From Ancistrus triradiatus (lineage: Eukaryota; Chordata; Actinopteri; Siluriformes; Loricariidae), in assembly GCA_025084515.1 (NCBI GenBank), contig JAJAGP010000018.1:62001-126000 (forward strand): a stretch of 64,000 bases of DNA, written 5' to 3'. The number at the start of each line of letters is the position of its first letter. The stretch's first letter is position 1. Shown here in pieces: positions 1 to 12,900 of the stretch. A program made the position numbers and the translations under genes. A model generated the notes under the pieces. That model was given only the letters and a program-made list of their open reading frames with translations. It had not been told where the DNA came from and did no database searches.

Positions 1-810
1 AATGACACACTACTGAAACATCATCTCACCAGAGGTGGGTTCCGAACCAGCAAACCACTGTGGTTTGTACTCAGCCTCTGGCAAGAGGTTAGGTTTCAAA
101 GCTGTGTTCGTTTTCTGTAGAGGCACAAAAGTCCAGACGTATGATTTCAGGTTGCTCTTTGTGTGTGTTCTGGATCTGTTTCTTAGGTGTTTCTGCTTCA
201 GCAGAGGCTCCTGAGTCTTAGCATTCTGACGTACGGCACATACCAGTGGTGCCCCGACATTACATTAGAAATAGATTCATCAGACACTGGTATTGGGTTT
301 CTGAATAAGTTTAAAAGCACAGCTAAACCCTACTAACACAATAAAAATTAAATTAAAATCATTTTCATCCTGGCCATCTCACAGTCACACCATATCACGC
401 CTTAAAACATTTTGGGTAGGCATATAGTTAAGCTGTAAACAATACATGACCAAATCTCAATCGCCTCCAAATCTTTTAGAGCCCCATGATGCCATTATGT
501 ATCAAAATCCACTCATGGCTTGTGTAAACAGCATCCTTAAAATACTAGGTGAAATAAAAGTGGCAGAGAGAATCGCAAAACCGAACGTCGAGCCCCCCCC
601 CGCGACGGGTCTGACCAAATCAACGCATGCTGACCTTAAGCTCAGAAGCTACAGCACAGGACCACACAGTGAGGTCAACACCAGGGAGGGGGAAAACCAG
701 GGACGGATTCTGAGAGAATGGGGAAAAAGAGGTCGCTTTGGTACCCATCTCTGCTCTGAGGCACCACCGCAGCGCTGGAGATGCCAGTCAGAGGCCGAGC
801 GTGGCAGTCT
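1..810. other. 3-prime UTR / downstream flank of doc2b
   Basis: No gene recognised. Immediately downstream of the doc2b stop, so at least part should be 3-prime UTR. It contains a C-run near 593-602 and no repeat I can name. Confidence 0.5.
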
Positions 811-947
811 TCAGTCGTTGAAGCCTGAACCAGGGAGTTCGTTGGTGAGCGTGTGCCAACGCTCGATTTTCTTGTCCTTGTTTTTGAGGCAGTCGAACCA
901 GTGCTTCAGGCGCTCGCCGTTGGCATTGATGCCTAGAGAAACGCCAC
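811..947 (-). CDS. doc2b: doc2b terminal coding exon
   Basis: One hundred and thirty-seven bases reading GVSLGINANGERLKHWFDCL, then NKDKKIERWHTLTNELPGSG and FND, then TGA at 813-811. This is the C-terminal helix and last strand of C2B, with the family's WHTLT signature. Acceptor AG is at 949-948 after a run of C/T. The 200-codon plus-strand frame covering this region is antisense chance. I see no obvious AATAAA signal on the minus strand between the stop and position 1, so the 3-prime UTR end is not placed. Confidence 0.94.
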
Positions 948-3900
948 CTGGGGGGGGACACGCAGCGATAACTGAAATTAAGGTCGTTCATAAATTAAGC
1001 AAGTTCATAACTGCTCCTGCTTTCAGGATGGAAATGATGGTGCCCTGAGTCTTTGAAAAAACTTGTTGTTCACCCTAAAAAGTGCCAGGCTGAGACATTT
1101 ATAGACGTTATACCACACTGTGATTGACACAAAGTTTGGATCACTGGGGGCTCTTCAGGTCTCATACAACTGTTGTTCATACATATTGTACAGTATAACC
1201 TCTACCAAATACCTAGGGACAGATACCTAAATCAAAATATTTTACTAATGGAAAATACTACATACTCTACTGAGACTGTTCTTTTAGTACATATGTACTC
1301 TTTATACTATCTGACAGCAACATTATCAATTCAGCTCACAGGATTAATAGAAGTAAATAAGATTTTATAAGAGTCCCCAGTTGTCTTTTCAAAATTGTCT
1401 ACAAATTGTCTTAACTTCTATCTTTTACATGTTTTATCTCTACCGGTCTTTGTCAAGGCTGTGGTACTCTGAAGCCTATCCCTGAAGAACTCAAGGTGCA
1501 TGCGTAAGAGCGCCCTGGATGGAAAGCCAATCCATCTCAGGGTTGGGTAGGGGTTGCAGTTGCAGAGCATCTGGCCTCCCGTCCCTTATTCACAAAGACA
1601 GCCTACTGAGGTGGAAAATGTAATATGTTAGTCATAGACGTGTGTGTATGTACTATCTGTCTGAAAGGTTTATGTACATTAAGTATGGGCTGATCAAAGT
1701 ACTGCATTTTCTTGTCTGTTTTCATTTTCTTGTGTCTGTTTGAGTGAAGAACCTGTTTTACAGGAGATGTTTGTATGAGATCAAGGACCGGCCAGCTATT
1801 GATTCATGGAGAAGGGAACGACATAAATGATTTTGGCTGTGGGAAATGTACTGGAACCTTATTACGAGGACGACTCGAGGTATTTATCAAAGCGGGAACA
1901 GCCTCAATCGTACCGTGTGCGAAGTTCAACACTCTACACTCCCTTAGGGTCTACCTACGCGGTCAAGAGAGAGTATAAGATCTGTGTAAGAGGTTCAGTA
2001 AACTCAGAGCTGGATGAGAAGTTGGCTGTGAGGGTCTCAAGAAGAGATCTCAAAAACGTCTTAATGCCTGACCCAGCCTGAAGGCATGGCAATTGTGGGT
2101 TAAGGGCCTCGCTCAAGAACCCAACAGTGGCAGATTTGGCAGAGTTGGGATTTCAACCCCAGTCCAGTACCTTAACTGCTAGGCCACCACAGTTCCATGA
2201 GCCATGCGATCATTTAGTTCAAAACAATTCATCCCATACCTTTACCAGATGGAACGATATCGAGCTAGTAAGTAAATAAGGAAGTATCATATAGCCTCAT
2301 ATTTATATAAGTGAATAGCCTATAATGTAAGAAAGCCAAGCCCAACATATACATAGTTACTTACCTATAAAATCGTTGGATTTTCCAATGTCATAGTCCC
2401 AAACGGTCACCTCAAGGGTCTTCTTACTCAGTTCTGTATACTTAATCTCATAGAAGAACTCCTACGAGACGAACGAACCAAAATGAAACAGGAGAAGAAA
2501 ACATAAAGATGACAAAAACATTGACAAAGGGGTTAAAACATCAGCAGTAATAAAACATTACAGTAGAATACCAAGGGTTCTGTATTAAAGGATTACCCCA
2601 GTATTACTTTGATCGAAGCATTTGTATATTAATCTCTAAAATCAGTAGAGTTTATTCTTTCAGAGGGAATAAAATACCAACAGGGTGTTGCCAATACATT
2701 TTCTCAAGTAATTTTTTGCATGGACTACTATGGAAACGTGCGACGCTTGAGACTTTGACCTATGAATGTTTCAATACAACCCATTCTACCTCCACTGTTT
2801 GTCTACGAAGAGTTCATGCCTATACACTTGTTAGCAGTCTGGCTGAAATAGAAATTCAATGAGATGGCTTCATTCTGCCACATAGTGCCATTGGAATGAT
2901 TTTTTATTACATTTCCAGTAGAAAGGTTCAAGATTTGCATCATTTACTCATCAGTCTGACTGAATGTAACATGTCCGTAGGCTTGTACTATGAGTAATTG
3001 TTGTTTCTTTTGTATTTTGTTTTTTACATTTACATTTTACATTTACATCATTTAGCAGACGCCTTTATCCAGAGTGACTTACAATTGATACAGTCTTACA
3101 ATCCAAGCAATTGAGGGTTAAGGGTCTTGCTCAAGGAGCCAACAGTGGCAGCTTGGCAGAGGTGGGATTTGAACCCTGGACCACAGTCCCACAGTTTTTT
3201 CCTTCAACACGTTGAAAACCGTCGTCACACAAAAGCTACATGTATGGTAGATACCGATAAGGTTAAATGCTAGATTAACTGTTTTATTACTAATGGATAC
3301 TGCCTAGAGTCCTTTCATTATTATATTAAAACAACTGGCAGCAGGATTAACATACTCTACCTCATTGAACTCTGGATTGAGCGTCTTCTTCTTGACAGCA
3401 GTCTTGTGCTTTGACTTTTTGTTCTCATCTGGCTTTAGGTATCTGAAATACATTAAAAAGAGCACATAGATACAGCAATGAACTACCGGTAGTGAGGAAC
3501 AGCGTTTCCTTTTCGTGGGAATATTCAACTCGAATCTGAGTTCCACAGCCTTGCACGTGGATCCTCCAGCAGAGGGCAATCTCACATCGCTATAGCCGTC
3601 ATGGTTTAAACATTAGGAAAGCAAAGGCGCACCTACTGTCTGAACTTAACAATAAGTAAATGTTGAAACTAGAGGCTTCGTTTAAAGTGGTGATGGCAGA
3701 AGCTCGCTGTTGGCCCGTGACCCTTCTCTAATGAGACTGCCATCAGTCTCCAAAGGCCACCAGACAGGAAACCCAGCTGATTACCCACTGATTAAAGAAG
3801 CTTCACACTGTGGGGAGTTCATGATTCAGTTCTTTACAGACTTGGTGCTGTCCAACCAAGGCCTGTCCAGTAAACACTGGCATGAAGTGTGACTTAAATT

Positions 3901-6900
3901 CTATAGAGCTGATCATAAAGGACTTAATCCCTCAAGCCTTAGACTTTCATTTTCTGAAGAACCATTATGTCAAGCTCTCGTTGCCACCAAATTGCTTTGC
4001 CTTTCAAATAGAGGTTTTTTCATTTGTGTCTGCCCCTGAAAGTCCCCTGGATTTCATTCCTCTCTATTTAGAAAAACGGCAAGCCCTGAGCAACCCGAAA
4101 TAATCACCGCTGCTCTGAAACCTGAAACCAAGCGTAAACAGAGGAGGAAATTAGTATTGGTAAAGGCAATATCTGCTGTGTTGTTTTAGCTTGAAAGCTT
4201 GGCATTACCTGGATGTTTCTACTCGCTAAGCTCTCGCTGACCACACTGCGTTTTTGCACTTCTGGTTAAACAAGCAAGGGACTAATTTCCTGATCTTGGA
4301 TTTCAGTTACTGGATGCATTTGCTTATTTAAAGTCACATCAGCATCAATGGCTATTCACAAGAAGAGCAAGGTTACGTCAATACTATCTAGAGCAGCCAA
4401 TCAACACAGTCGGGCTCGAACCGGAGATCTCTGGAGCTGTGCGGCGACTTTATTAGGTACACCTGTTCAACTGTTTGTTAGCGCAAATATCTCCTATATT
4501 TATCTTATAGCCGATCACTTGGCAGGAAGTCAATGCATTCAGGCATGTACACATGTTCAAATCGACCTCGGAAACCACTAATAAATGGGCACATAACTTT
4601 TAGGTGGAATGGCACATCCACTTTGAAGAGACTTACAAGCAGCCAGATTAATTTAATTCATGGAGTTCTCCAGGTGAAAATGCCTTGTTGATGCCAGAGG
4701 AGAATGGTAAGACTTGAACACGAGAGCATCACTAAATGCACAACATGTTGATCCTTGAAGCAGATGGGCTACAGCAGCAGAAGACCACGCTGGGTGCCAC
4801 TCCTGTCAGCAGGCAACTGTTTTACAATTCATGCCGCAAAGCTCAAATCGTCTCAAACTGCCTTCTTGAACTTGAGTTCACTGTACTCAAACGATCTCCG
4901 CAGTCACCAGATCGCAATCCAGTAGGGCAGCTTTGGGAGGTGGTGGAACGGGAGACTGGCATCATGGATGCGCAGACGACGAATTTGCATCAGCCGCATT
5001 ATGCTAAGTCAATATGGACCAAATTCTCTGAGGATTGTTTCCAGCACCTTGTTGAACCTATGCCATGTAGAATTAAGGCAGTTCTGAAGAAGAGATGGTA
5101 GTATGTATGGCACAAAGGTTCAGAATAATTCTGTTCAAACATGCATTTAAGCAAACGAACAACACAGGGTTCTCGGCATAATACGCGTAAGAATGTTGCA
5201 GGAGGTGAATTCTAAATCCTCCCCCTGGGGTAAAACTGGGGTAGCATGCAGAACCATTGCTCATTACTCAAGTCCTTGTTGTTGCTATGGTAATGTTTAC
5301 ACTAAATGGCATTCCATGCGTTTGCATAGCTTTGTCAGTCATTATCATTTAGCAGATGCCCTTTTTAAGAGCGACTTCCAACTGAAACAATCTCACAAAC
5401 AAAGCAATTGTCTGTCAAGGGTCTTGCTCAAGGACCCAAGCTGACCCAACAGTGGCAGCTTGGCAGAGGTGGGATTTGAACCCTGGACCCTCCTTGCCTG
5501 ATAAACCACCACAGACCTATTTAACGCTGACCCAGTCAAGTTCATTTGAATTTGCATATGGAAAGCTCATAGCCGTTCTAATTATTTTATTTCTACCCAT
5601 TTTGAGTGCAACTCCACTGGAGATCCAGCGAACCCTCCTCTGTGGCTCCCTTCGGCAGCCTTGAAATATCATGTGCTGCCTCACAGCTTTCATCTGTTGA
5701 CATCACAGCTTCGTATTATAATTAGGGATAAGTGTCATGAAAGCTGTCGTAATGTTTGATGGCATGACAACTGACACCACATGCTAATTGGTGCTAATTG
5801 TAGTCTAGTTAGCAAATGTTTTGTGGTGAGCTGTTGTGACAGCTACGAGCGAAATGTGCTCGGATTCTTGATAGGCCATAATAATAGACAGACGTTATAA
5901 CCAAACTAATCATGTGGCTTGAAGATAACAGCCGAAAACGGCAGTTCCTGAGGACCGGGGTTCAAACACGGTTTAAGGTCAGGCGTTGCGATTAGAGGGT
6001 CCTGTGATGGATGGCGCGTCTTCTACCTGCGCCCATTGAGGGGCAGGATAGGCTCCTGATTTAATTCAAATCTAAGTCATTCCAAATGATGACAAGTGGC
6101 ATAATGCATACATTGACTGGAGCACCATTAGTGATTTTTAACATGTGATATAACCCGTCATACGTCACAGTAATAAGTCATTTGACATAAGGTCCAGTAA
6201 GCTATAATATGCACAATATTAAAGGCAGTTGATCACTGCCGTGTCGGTCAACCCTGGGTTTAAGGATGGCTGTAAGAGCTTGGTGACTCACGTTTTGACA
6301 TAGGGGTCGGAGAAGCCATTGGCGTCCATGGCGGCGAGGTGGGCACAGCGGATGATTCCCACCACCAGGCCAGACTTCTGCGAGCTGTACTTCAGTGAGA
6401 TCATGATGCGACCGCGCTCCTCCAAAGACTTGTCGTCCGTCTTGTCGATCTAAACAGAACGCATCACAGTGATGATAAGCACCTGGCCGAATCTGCCTTA
6501 TGGACTTTAAACAAAGAACTTTGTCCCATCTAACTGCACTCTGGTTGGGTTGCGAGGATTAAATGTTGATGAAAAATCTGTAATCACACAGCAGTCAAAA
6601 ATCTCTGGACTAGAAAAGAATGGAAGTTCAGTTAAAATGGAGACTAATATGGCTAATATGCCATTAAGAGTCCTAGAACTGAACCAGAAAATGTTTTTAT
6701 TTACGTCATTAAATTGGCAACGCTAAAAATATCCTCACAGTATTCCTTCTGCTTTATCTGGTGAAGGACATGGTGGCAACAGGCTGAGAAGGTCAATCCA
6801 GACTTCTCTATCTCCAGCCACAGATTCTGTCTCCCCTTGGGGGATCCCCAGACATTCCCAAGTCAACTGTATATACAATGCATTCGGAGTCTTCAGACCC

Positions 6901-9900
6901 TTTCACTTTTTTCACATTTTATATTGAGGATTTGTGCTTAAATAAATAAATAGGAAAGGCTTTCCCCTATCAATCTGCACTCAATACCCCATAATGGGAA
7001 AGTGAAAACAGAACTTTAGAAATTAAAAAAGAAAAACTAAAATTTCGCATGGACAAAAGTAGTCGGACCCTTTGCAATTCAGCCCTGGGGGCATCCCGTT
7101 TCTCTTGATCATCTTGAGACATTTCCACACCTTGAGTGGAGTCCGCCTGTAGTAAATTCAGTCGATTGGACACAATTTGGAAAGACACGCACCTGCCTAT
7201 ATAAGGTCTTACACCTAACAAAATAAATATCAGAGCAAAAAACCAAGCCATAAGGAGGAAAGAGCTGCCTGTAGAGCTCGGAGACAGGATTGCGTGGAGG
7301 CACAGATCTGGAGAAGGCTACAAAACATTCTGCTGCACTGCAAGTTCCCAAGAGCAGTAATTCTTAAATGGAAGAAGTTTGGAACAACCAGGACTAAGTA
7401 AGTAACCAAACTAAGTAATCAAGAGAGAAGGGCCTTGGTAAGAGAGGTGAGCAAGAACCCAGTGGTGACTCCAAAGCTCCAAAGATCTTGTGTGGAGATG
7501 GGACAAATTTCCAGAAGGTCAGCCATCATTGCAGCACTCCACCCATCTAGGCTTTATGGCAGTAGCCTGACTGAAGCCTCTCCTCAGTGAAAGACATATG
7601 AAAGCCTGTATGGAGTTTGCACCTAAACGACTGTTGAACCCAAGATTAAAATATTTGGCTTAAATTCTAAGCTTCATGTCTGGAGGAAACCAGACACTGC
7701 TCATCACCTCCCCAATACCATCCCTACAGTAAAGCATGGTGGAGGCAGCATCATGCTGTGGGGTGCTCTTCAGAGGCTGAGACAGGGACACTGGTCAGGC
7801 CTGAGGGAAAGCTGAATGGAGCAAAGTACAGAGATATTCTTCATGAAAACCTGATCCAGATCACTCAGGACCTCAGACTGGACCAAAGGTTCACCTTTCA
7901 ACAAGACTATGACCCTAAGCACACAGTCAAGACAACTTAGGAGTGGCTTGGGGACATCTGTGTGAATGTGCTTGTGTGGCCCACCCAGAGCCTTCACATG
8001 AACCCAGGAGAACGTCTCTGGGGAACCATAAATGGCTGATCCCAGGACGGTCCCCATCCAACTTGACAGAGCCTGAGAGGATCTGCAGACAAGACTGGCA
8101 GAAAATCCCCAAATCCAGGTGTGCAAACCTGGATTAAGTTAAAGCTGCTTCAACGAAGTACTGAGCAATGGGTCTGAATACGTATGTCAGTGCAATGTTT
8201 TCCTTTTCGATAACTTTGCAACAATTTCTAAAATTCTGTTTTCACTTTCTCATCACGGGGGATTGAGTGCAGAATGAAGGGGAACTTGATTTTTGTTTTA
8301 TTTTAGCACAAGGCTGCAACATAAAATGTGAAAAAAGCGGAAGACTTTCTGAATGCATTGTAATTAATTCTATGTGTGAAAAATGTCATTACATGTCACG
8401 AGAGAAAAAGTAACCCTGTTCCAAAATTGGAAAAAAAAAAAAATTGTGGCTCTATTTTTGGCCACCACTTACTGCTTGCTTCAACTTGAGTAATTTCACT
8501 ATTTTCTACATGGAGTTTTTTGCCTGTTCTGCCCTTTAATGTATGTGGAACAGAAGTCATTCTGTGCATTGCCATATACACGGCCCATAAACTGTGCATT
8601 CATGCTCATATTTGGGCTGAACACTGGCCAATTGCTCCACAAAATAGGTCCAAATTAGTTGCTCTTGTTATGTCTGAAAGAAAACTGAGATCACATAAAC
8701 AGAAAACAACTCAGGTGCTCAAACGACACGCCAAAAAAAATCTCTGGGAAGAGATTATGATATGATAATTTCATCTGGCCATCGTGACGTGGCATTTCAG
8801 CAGCCGAACTGTGGCCTTTCTTTTCGTAACTTTGCCGAGACGCCTCAGTCCATCAACCATGAAGTTAATTAGCTGTGGAGGAGTCGCCTCTGCTCATCAG
8901 CCATAGCAGCGCTGTCTGTCTCATTTCCCAACCCTCCGGGGGTGAGCGTGCGAGTACTCCCGCATACATGCGCTCGCACATTTTCGCCCGCTAAACAAAC
9001 AACGTGTGCTTGGTGCCAGCTGGAAGGTGCTCTGGAAGTCAAGATTCAGCTCAAAGAGCAGATCGCAGGTTAGGCTCCGGGGTTAAATATTCATCCTCTC
9101 GACGTGTCCGGCATGTGAATCACTTCAGTGATGATGATTTCTGCAGCACTGCTGAGAACTCGGAGAGCAGGCGTGTACATTTTAATTTCAAATCTTGTTG
9201 AAAAATTATTTATGCATATGGTGGCATACATGTTTCAGCAGCCTCCCTGATGTCCTTTAATACTCTCCACCTACCATATAAGAGCACTTTGTAGTTCTAT
9301 AATTACAGTCTGTAATCCATCTGTTTTTCTACATACTTTGTTTGTCCCCTTTACTCTGTTCTCTTGTTCGTCAACCAAAAATGTCCAGCCACCAGCATCC
9401 TGTGATCACTGATGAAGAATTACAGGATGACTAACACAAACTGTGCAGCAACAGATGAGCCGCTCTATCTGCCTTTACCTCTGTCTGTGGAGAAATAAGT
9501 AGATGCGTCCAAGAGTGAACAGTGGTTTAAAACTCCATCAACACTGCTGCGTCGGATCCACTGGCACCAGTCCAACACACACTAACACACCGCCAGCATA
9601 CAAGTGCTGGTCCAGGCAAAACTGGCTTGTGAACAAATACAAGTGAATGGAGGAGCTGTGTTTTTTTGGTTAAAATGCACAGTAAACTAATTATTTCTTA
9701 TATTTGTTTTTATATTCAAGACTTCTGATCTATGTGGAGTACAAAAAAGTTTGACTCCAGTTATTTCGAAACTCAATAAAGGATGATGGTACAGTACAGC
9801 ATATTAGTAGCCTATGACTACAATAAGATGTAGTCTAATAAATAATACAGTTAATACAATAATAGATTAACAATAGTAGATAAACTATATGTAGTATAAA

Positions 9901-12900
9901 TCGTAGTATAATTGTGGTATAATAAAGTATAGAAAATAGTGAATACTATACAGTATTATACAACTATTATATTACTATTTATAGTATACATAGTATTTAC
10001 TGTTGCTAATCTATTACTATTATTGTTTTATTATATTACTATTTCTAAGACTAGAATCAGGCATGTTTTTGCCAATCCAGTTGCCTGGACCAATATGGCC
10101 ACGACACTGACACATCTACGTATACGTATATTATGTCTATGGTTCCGACAATTACAGAACAGAGTAAAGGGGAGTAACAAATTATGTAGAGAAATAGATG
10201 GATTACAATCTGTAATTCTAGAACTACAAAGAGCTTCTATATGGTAAGAGGAACTGTTAAAATGGACAAGGATTGTAGAAACCTAATAGAGTGACAGGTG
10301 AGTGTATTAGGGATGTGTATTCGAACTACAATGAGCATTGAGAGAGATGGGTAATAAACTGGCAGCTGAATGCAACGTGCTTTTTTCTGTGCAGGTGTAG
10401 CACAAAGATCTTGGTCTCAATACAAAGTCATCGTGACATGAAAGTCCTTGGTTACAGGCATCACAACCGAGAGACCTGCAGGCTAGGAGTAGACCTGAAA
10501 ACGTGGAATTCTGATCTTTACAATAAGAATCTGAGCTACAAAGAGGGCGGTATAGTCCCTGTTTTATATTATTAGGGTACAAGCATACACACAGACTACA
10601 TGTGCATGCTATTTTGACCAACGGTGTAGGTGGTAAACTGGTAAAGCAAGGTTGTTGCTATGTTTAAATATATTTGTAGCCTTATGAACAACAACACCAA
10701 GGGGAAAAAAGACAAATGGCCATACTACGTTCAGGCTATACTAAGCCTACATGACCCGGACAGAGGAAGACAATTTTGAGTCGCCTAAGCGAAATTTGGG
10801 AGGTTGTTCCATCCAAATTAGTTCCTGGAACAGTTTGGTGCAAAAGTGGCTTATGTAGGTCTTATTACAGACCCAGTGTTCTGGCTCACTGGTGTATCCA
10901 CTTAATATGTTTTGCGCCTTTGTCTCTTTGTCAAGCTGCCTGACTACTGCGGCAAAGAGATAATCAAACACCAGAAATGGCTCGTCCCCCCTGTTGTTGC
11001 TGCCATGTTCGAGTTCAGATTTCATTCGTTTTGTCACATTTTACAACCGCAAATCCAAAACAGTTGGGACGGTATGGAAAAAGCAAGTAAAAAGTTTCAT
11101 TTCATTTGTCAATAAACATCCATTCCTGCATTTCAGGCCTGCAACACATTCTACAAAAAGTTGGGACGGGGGCAATTTAGGGCTAGTAATGAATGAAAAA
11201 ACCTACATGATGTGATTTCAAGCAGGTGATGTCAGGGGATTGTAATCATGATTTGGTACAAAAGTAGCATCCAGGAAAGGCTGAGTCTTTGAGGAGTAAA
11301 GATGGGCAGAGGATCTCCAGTTTATCAACACGTGTCAGAAAATTATTGAAGTTTTTAAAAACAATGTACCTCAAAGAAAGACTGGAAGGGATTTCCATAT
11401 TTGTCCCTCTACAGTGCATAATATCATTAAATGACTCAAGGAATCTGGAGGAATTTCATGGCAAAAAGCCAAACTGCAAGCCTAAACTGAAGAGGGGTGA
11501 TCTCCCATCCCTCAGATGGCACTGCATCAAAAAGCATCATTCATCAAGAGTTGATAGTGCCACATGAACAAATGATTACTTTATCAAACCATTACAGAGT
11601 TACATTCACAAATGACACTTAAAACGTTATGGTGCAAAAAAAGAAGCCTCATGTTAACCATGTCCTGAAGCGGCTTCGACTTCTCTTGGCTCAGAGGTAT
11701 CTGGGATGGACCATCACACAGTGGAAACGCGTATTGTGCTCAGTATAAAAAATGGACGGCGTGTGCTCTGGATCAAAGACGAAGTCATGGTATGGGGTCG
11801 GGGCAGTGCCCATAGGAAAGGTCATTTAAATTTCTGTGATGGGAGCATTAACGCAGAAAAGTACACTGAGATTTTAGAGCAACATAACATGTCTTCAGGA
11901 CGACATCTTTTCCAGGGACGTCCAAGCATTTTGCAACAGGACAATGCTGTAACCAAACTGGTTATCTGTCTCAGGTATTACTAGAATCTTCTTCTTCTTC
12001 TTTCGGCTTCTCCCTTTATCACCACAGCGAGTTAAACGTTTCCACCTCACCCTGTCCTCCACGTCCTCTACTCTCACCCCAACTCCCTGCATATCAGCCA
12101 GCTCTCTACCTTTCCCTGTCATCGTCCCTACATTTCGGGTTGCTACCCTCAGTGCTATATTCCTTCCCCTACTGATTTTTCTCTGTCTTCTCACACGCTT
12201 CCCTCCTCTTCGTCTTCGGCAAACAGTAGTCCAATTTCCGCTGGTACCCTGTTTGCTACCAGTACCAGTGGCGGTCGTTGTTAACCCGGGCCGCGACCGA
12301 TCCGGTATGGTGAAATTATTATGAACTCGCGTACTTTATTTGGCAAATGTTTTACACCGGATGCCCTTCCTGACGCAACCCTCACCATTCCGGGCTTGGG
12401 ACCGGCACTAGAAATACCCTGCCTGAGCAATCTAGCGGCTGGTCAGGTATTATTAGAGCAGATAATGTTATTTGGGTCGTTCCTCGTCCTATCTGCTAGG
12501 GGGCGATAGGGGGGCCAGGTGTTTAAATACAGGAAGCTAGACAGGACGTAGCTGAGAGCTGACCACCTTCAGGCATGTGGACTCTCCACTGGAATCTCAT
12601 TTTTTTAAAAACCTAGTGGTTTGCAGGCTCATTGTGATTATTTCCTTTCCCTTTCTTTGAATGCTGCTGCTAATTCTAAAATGCTAATGCTGAGGTAAAA
12701 ATATGAAACATGTCGATGTTGATACAGTTCCTTCCTGCCTCATCATTGTTCTATTGGTCATTTTTCTTTGCCTGGCCTCTCTACATCACTAAACACCTTG
12801 GTGTTTACTCAGTTCCCAGATGGTACCCCCTTCATGATTTTTGTATTGATTAAAATGCGATTGATTGCAATGCAAAACCACATGCTGCACACATTACAAA

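Noticed and set aside
446..1048. 200-codon plus-strand open frame, the longest in the window
   Set aside because: It runs antisense across the last doc2b exon and has no domain or family resemblance.
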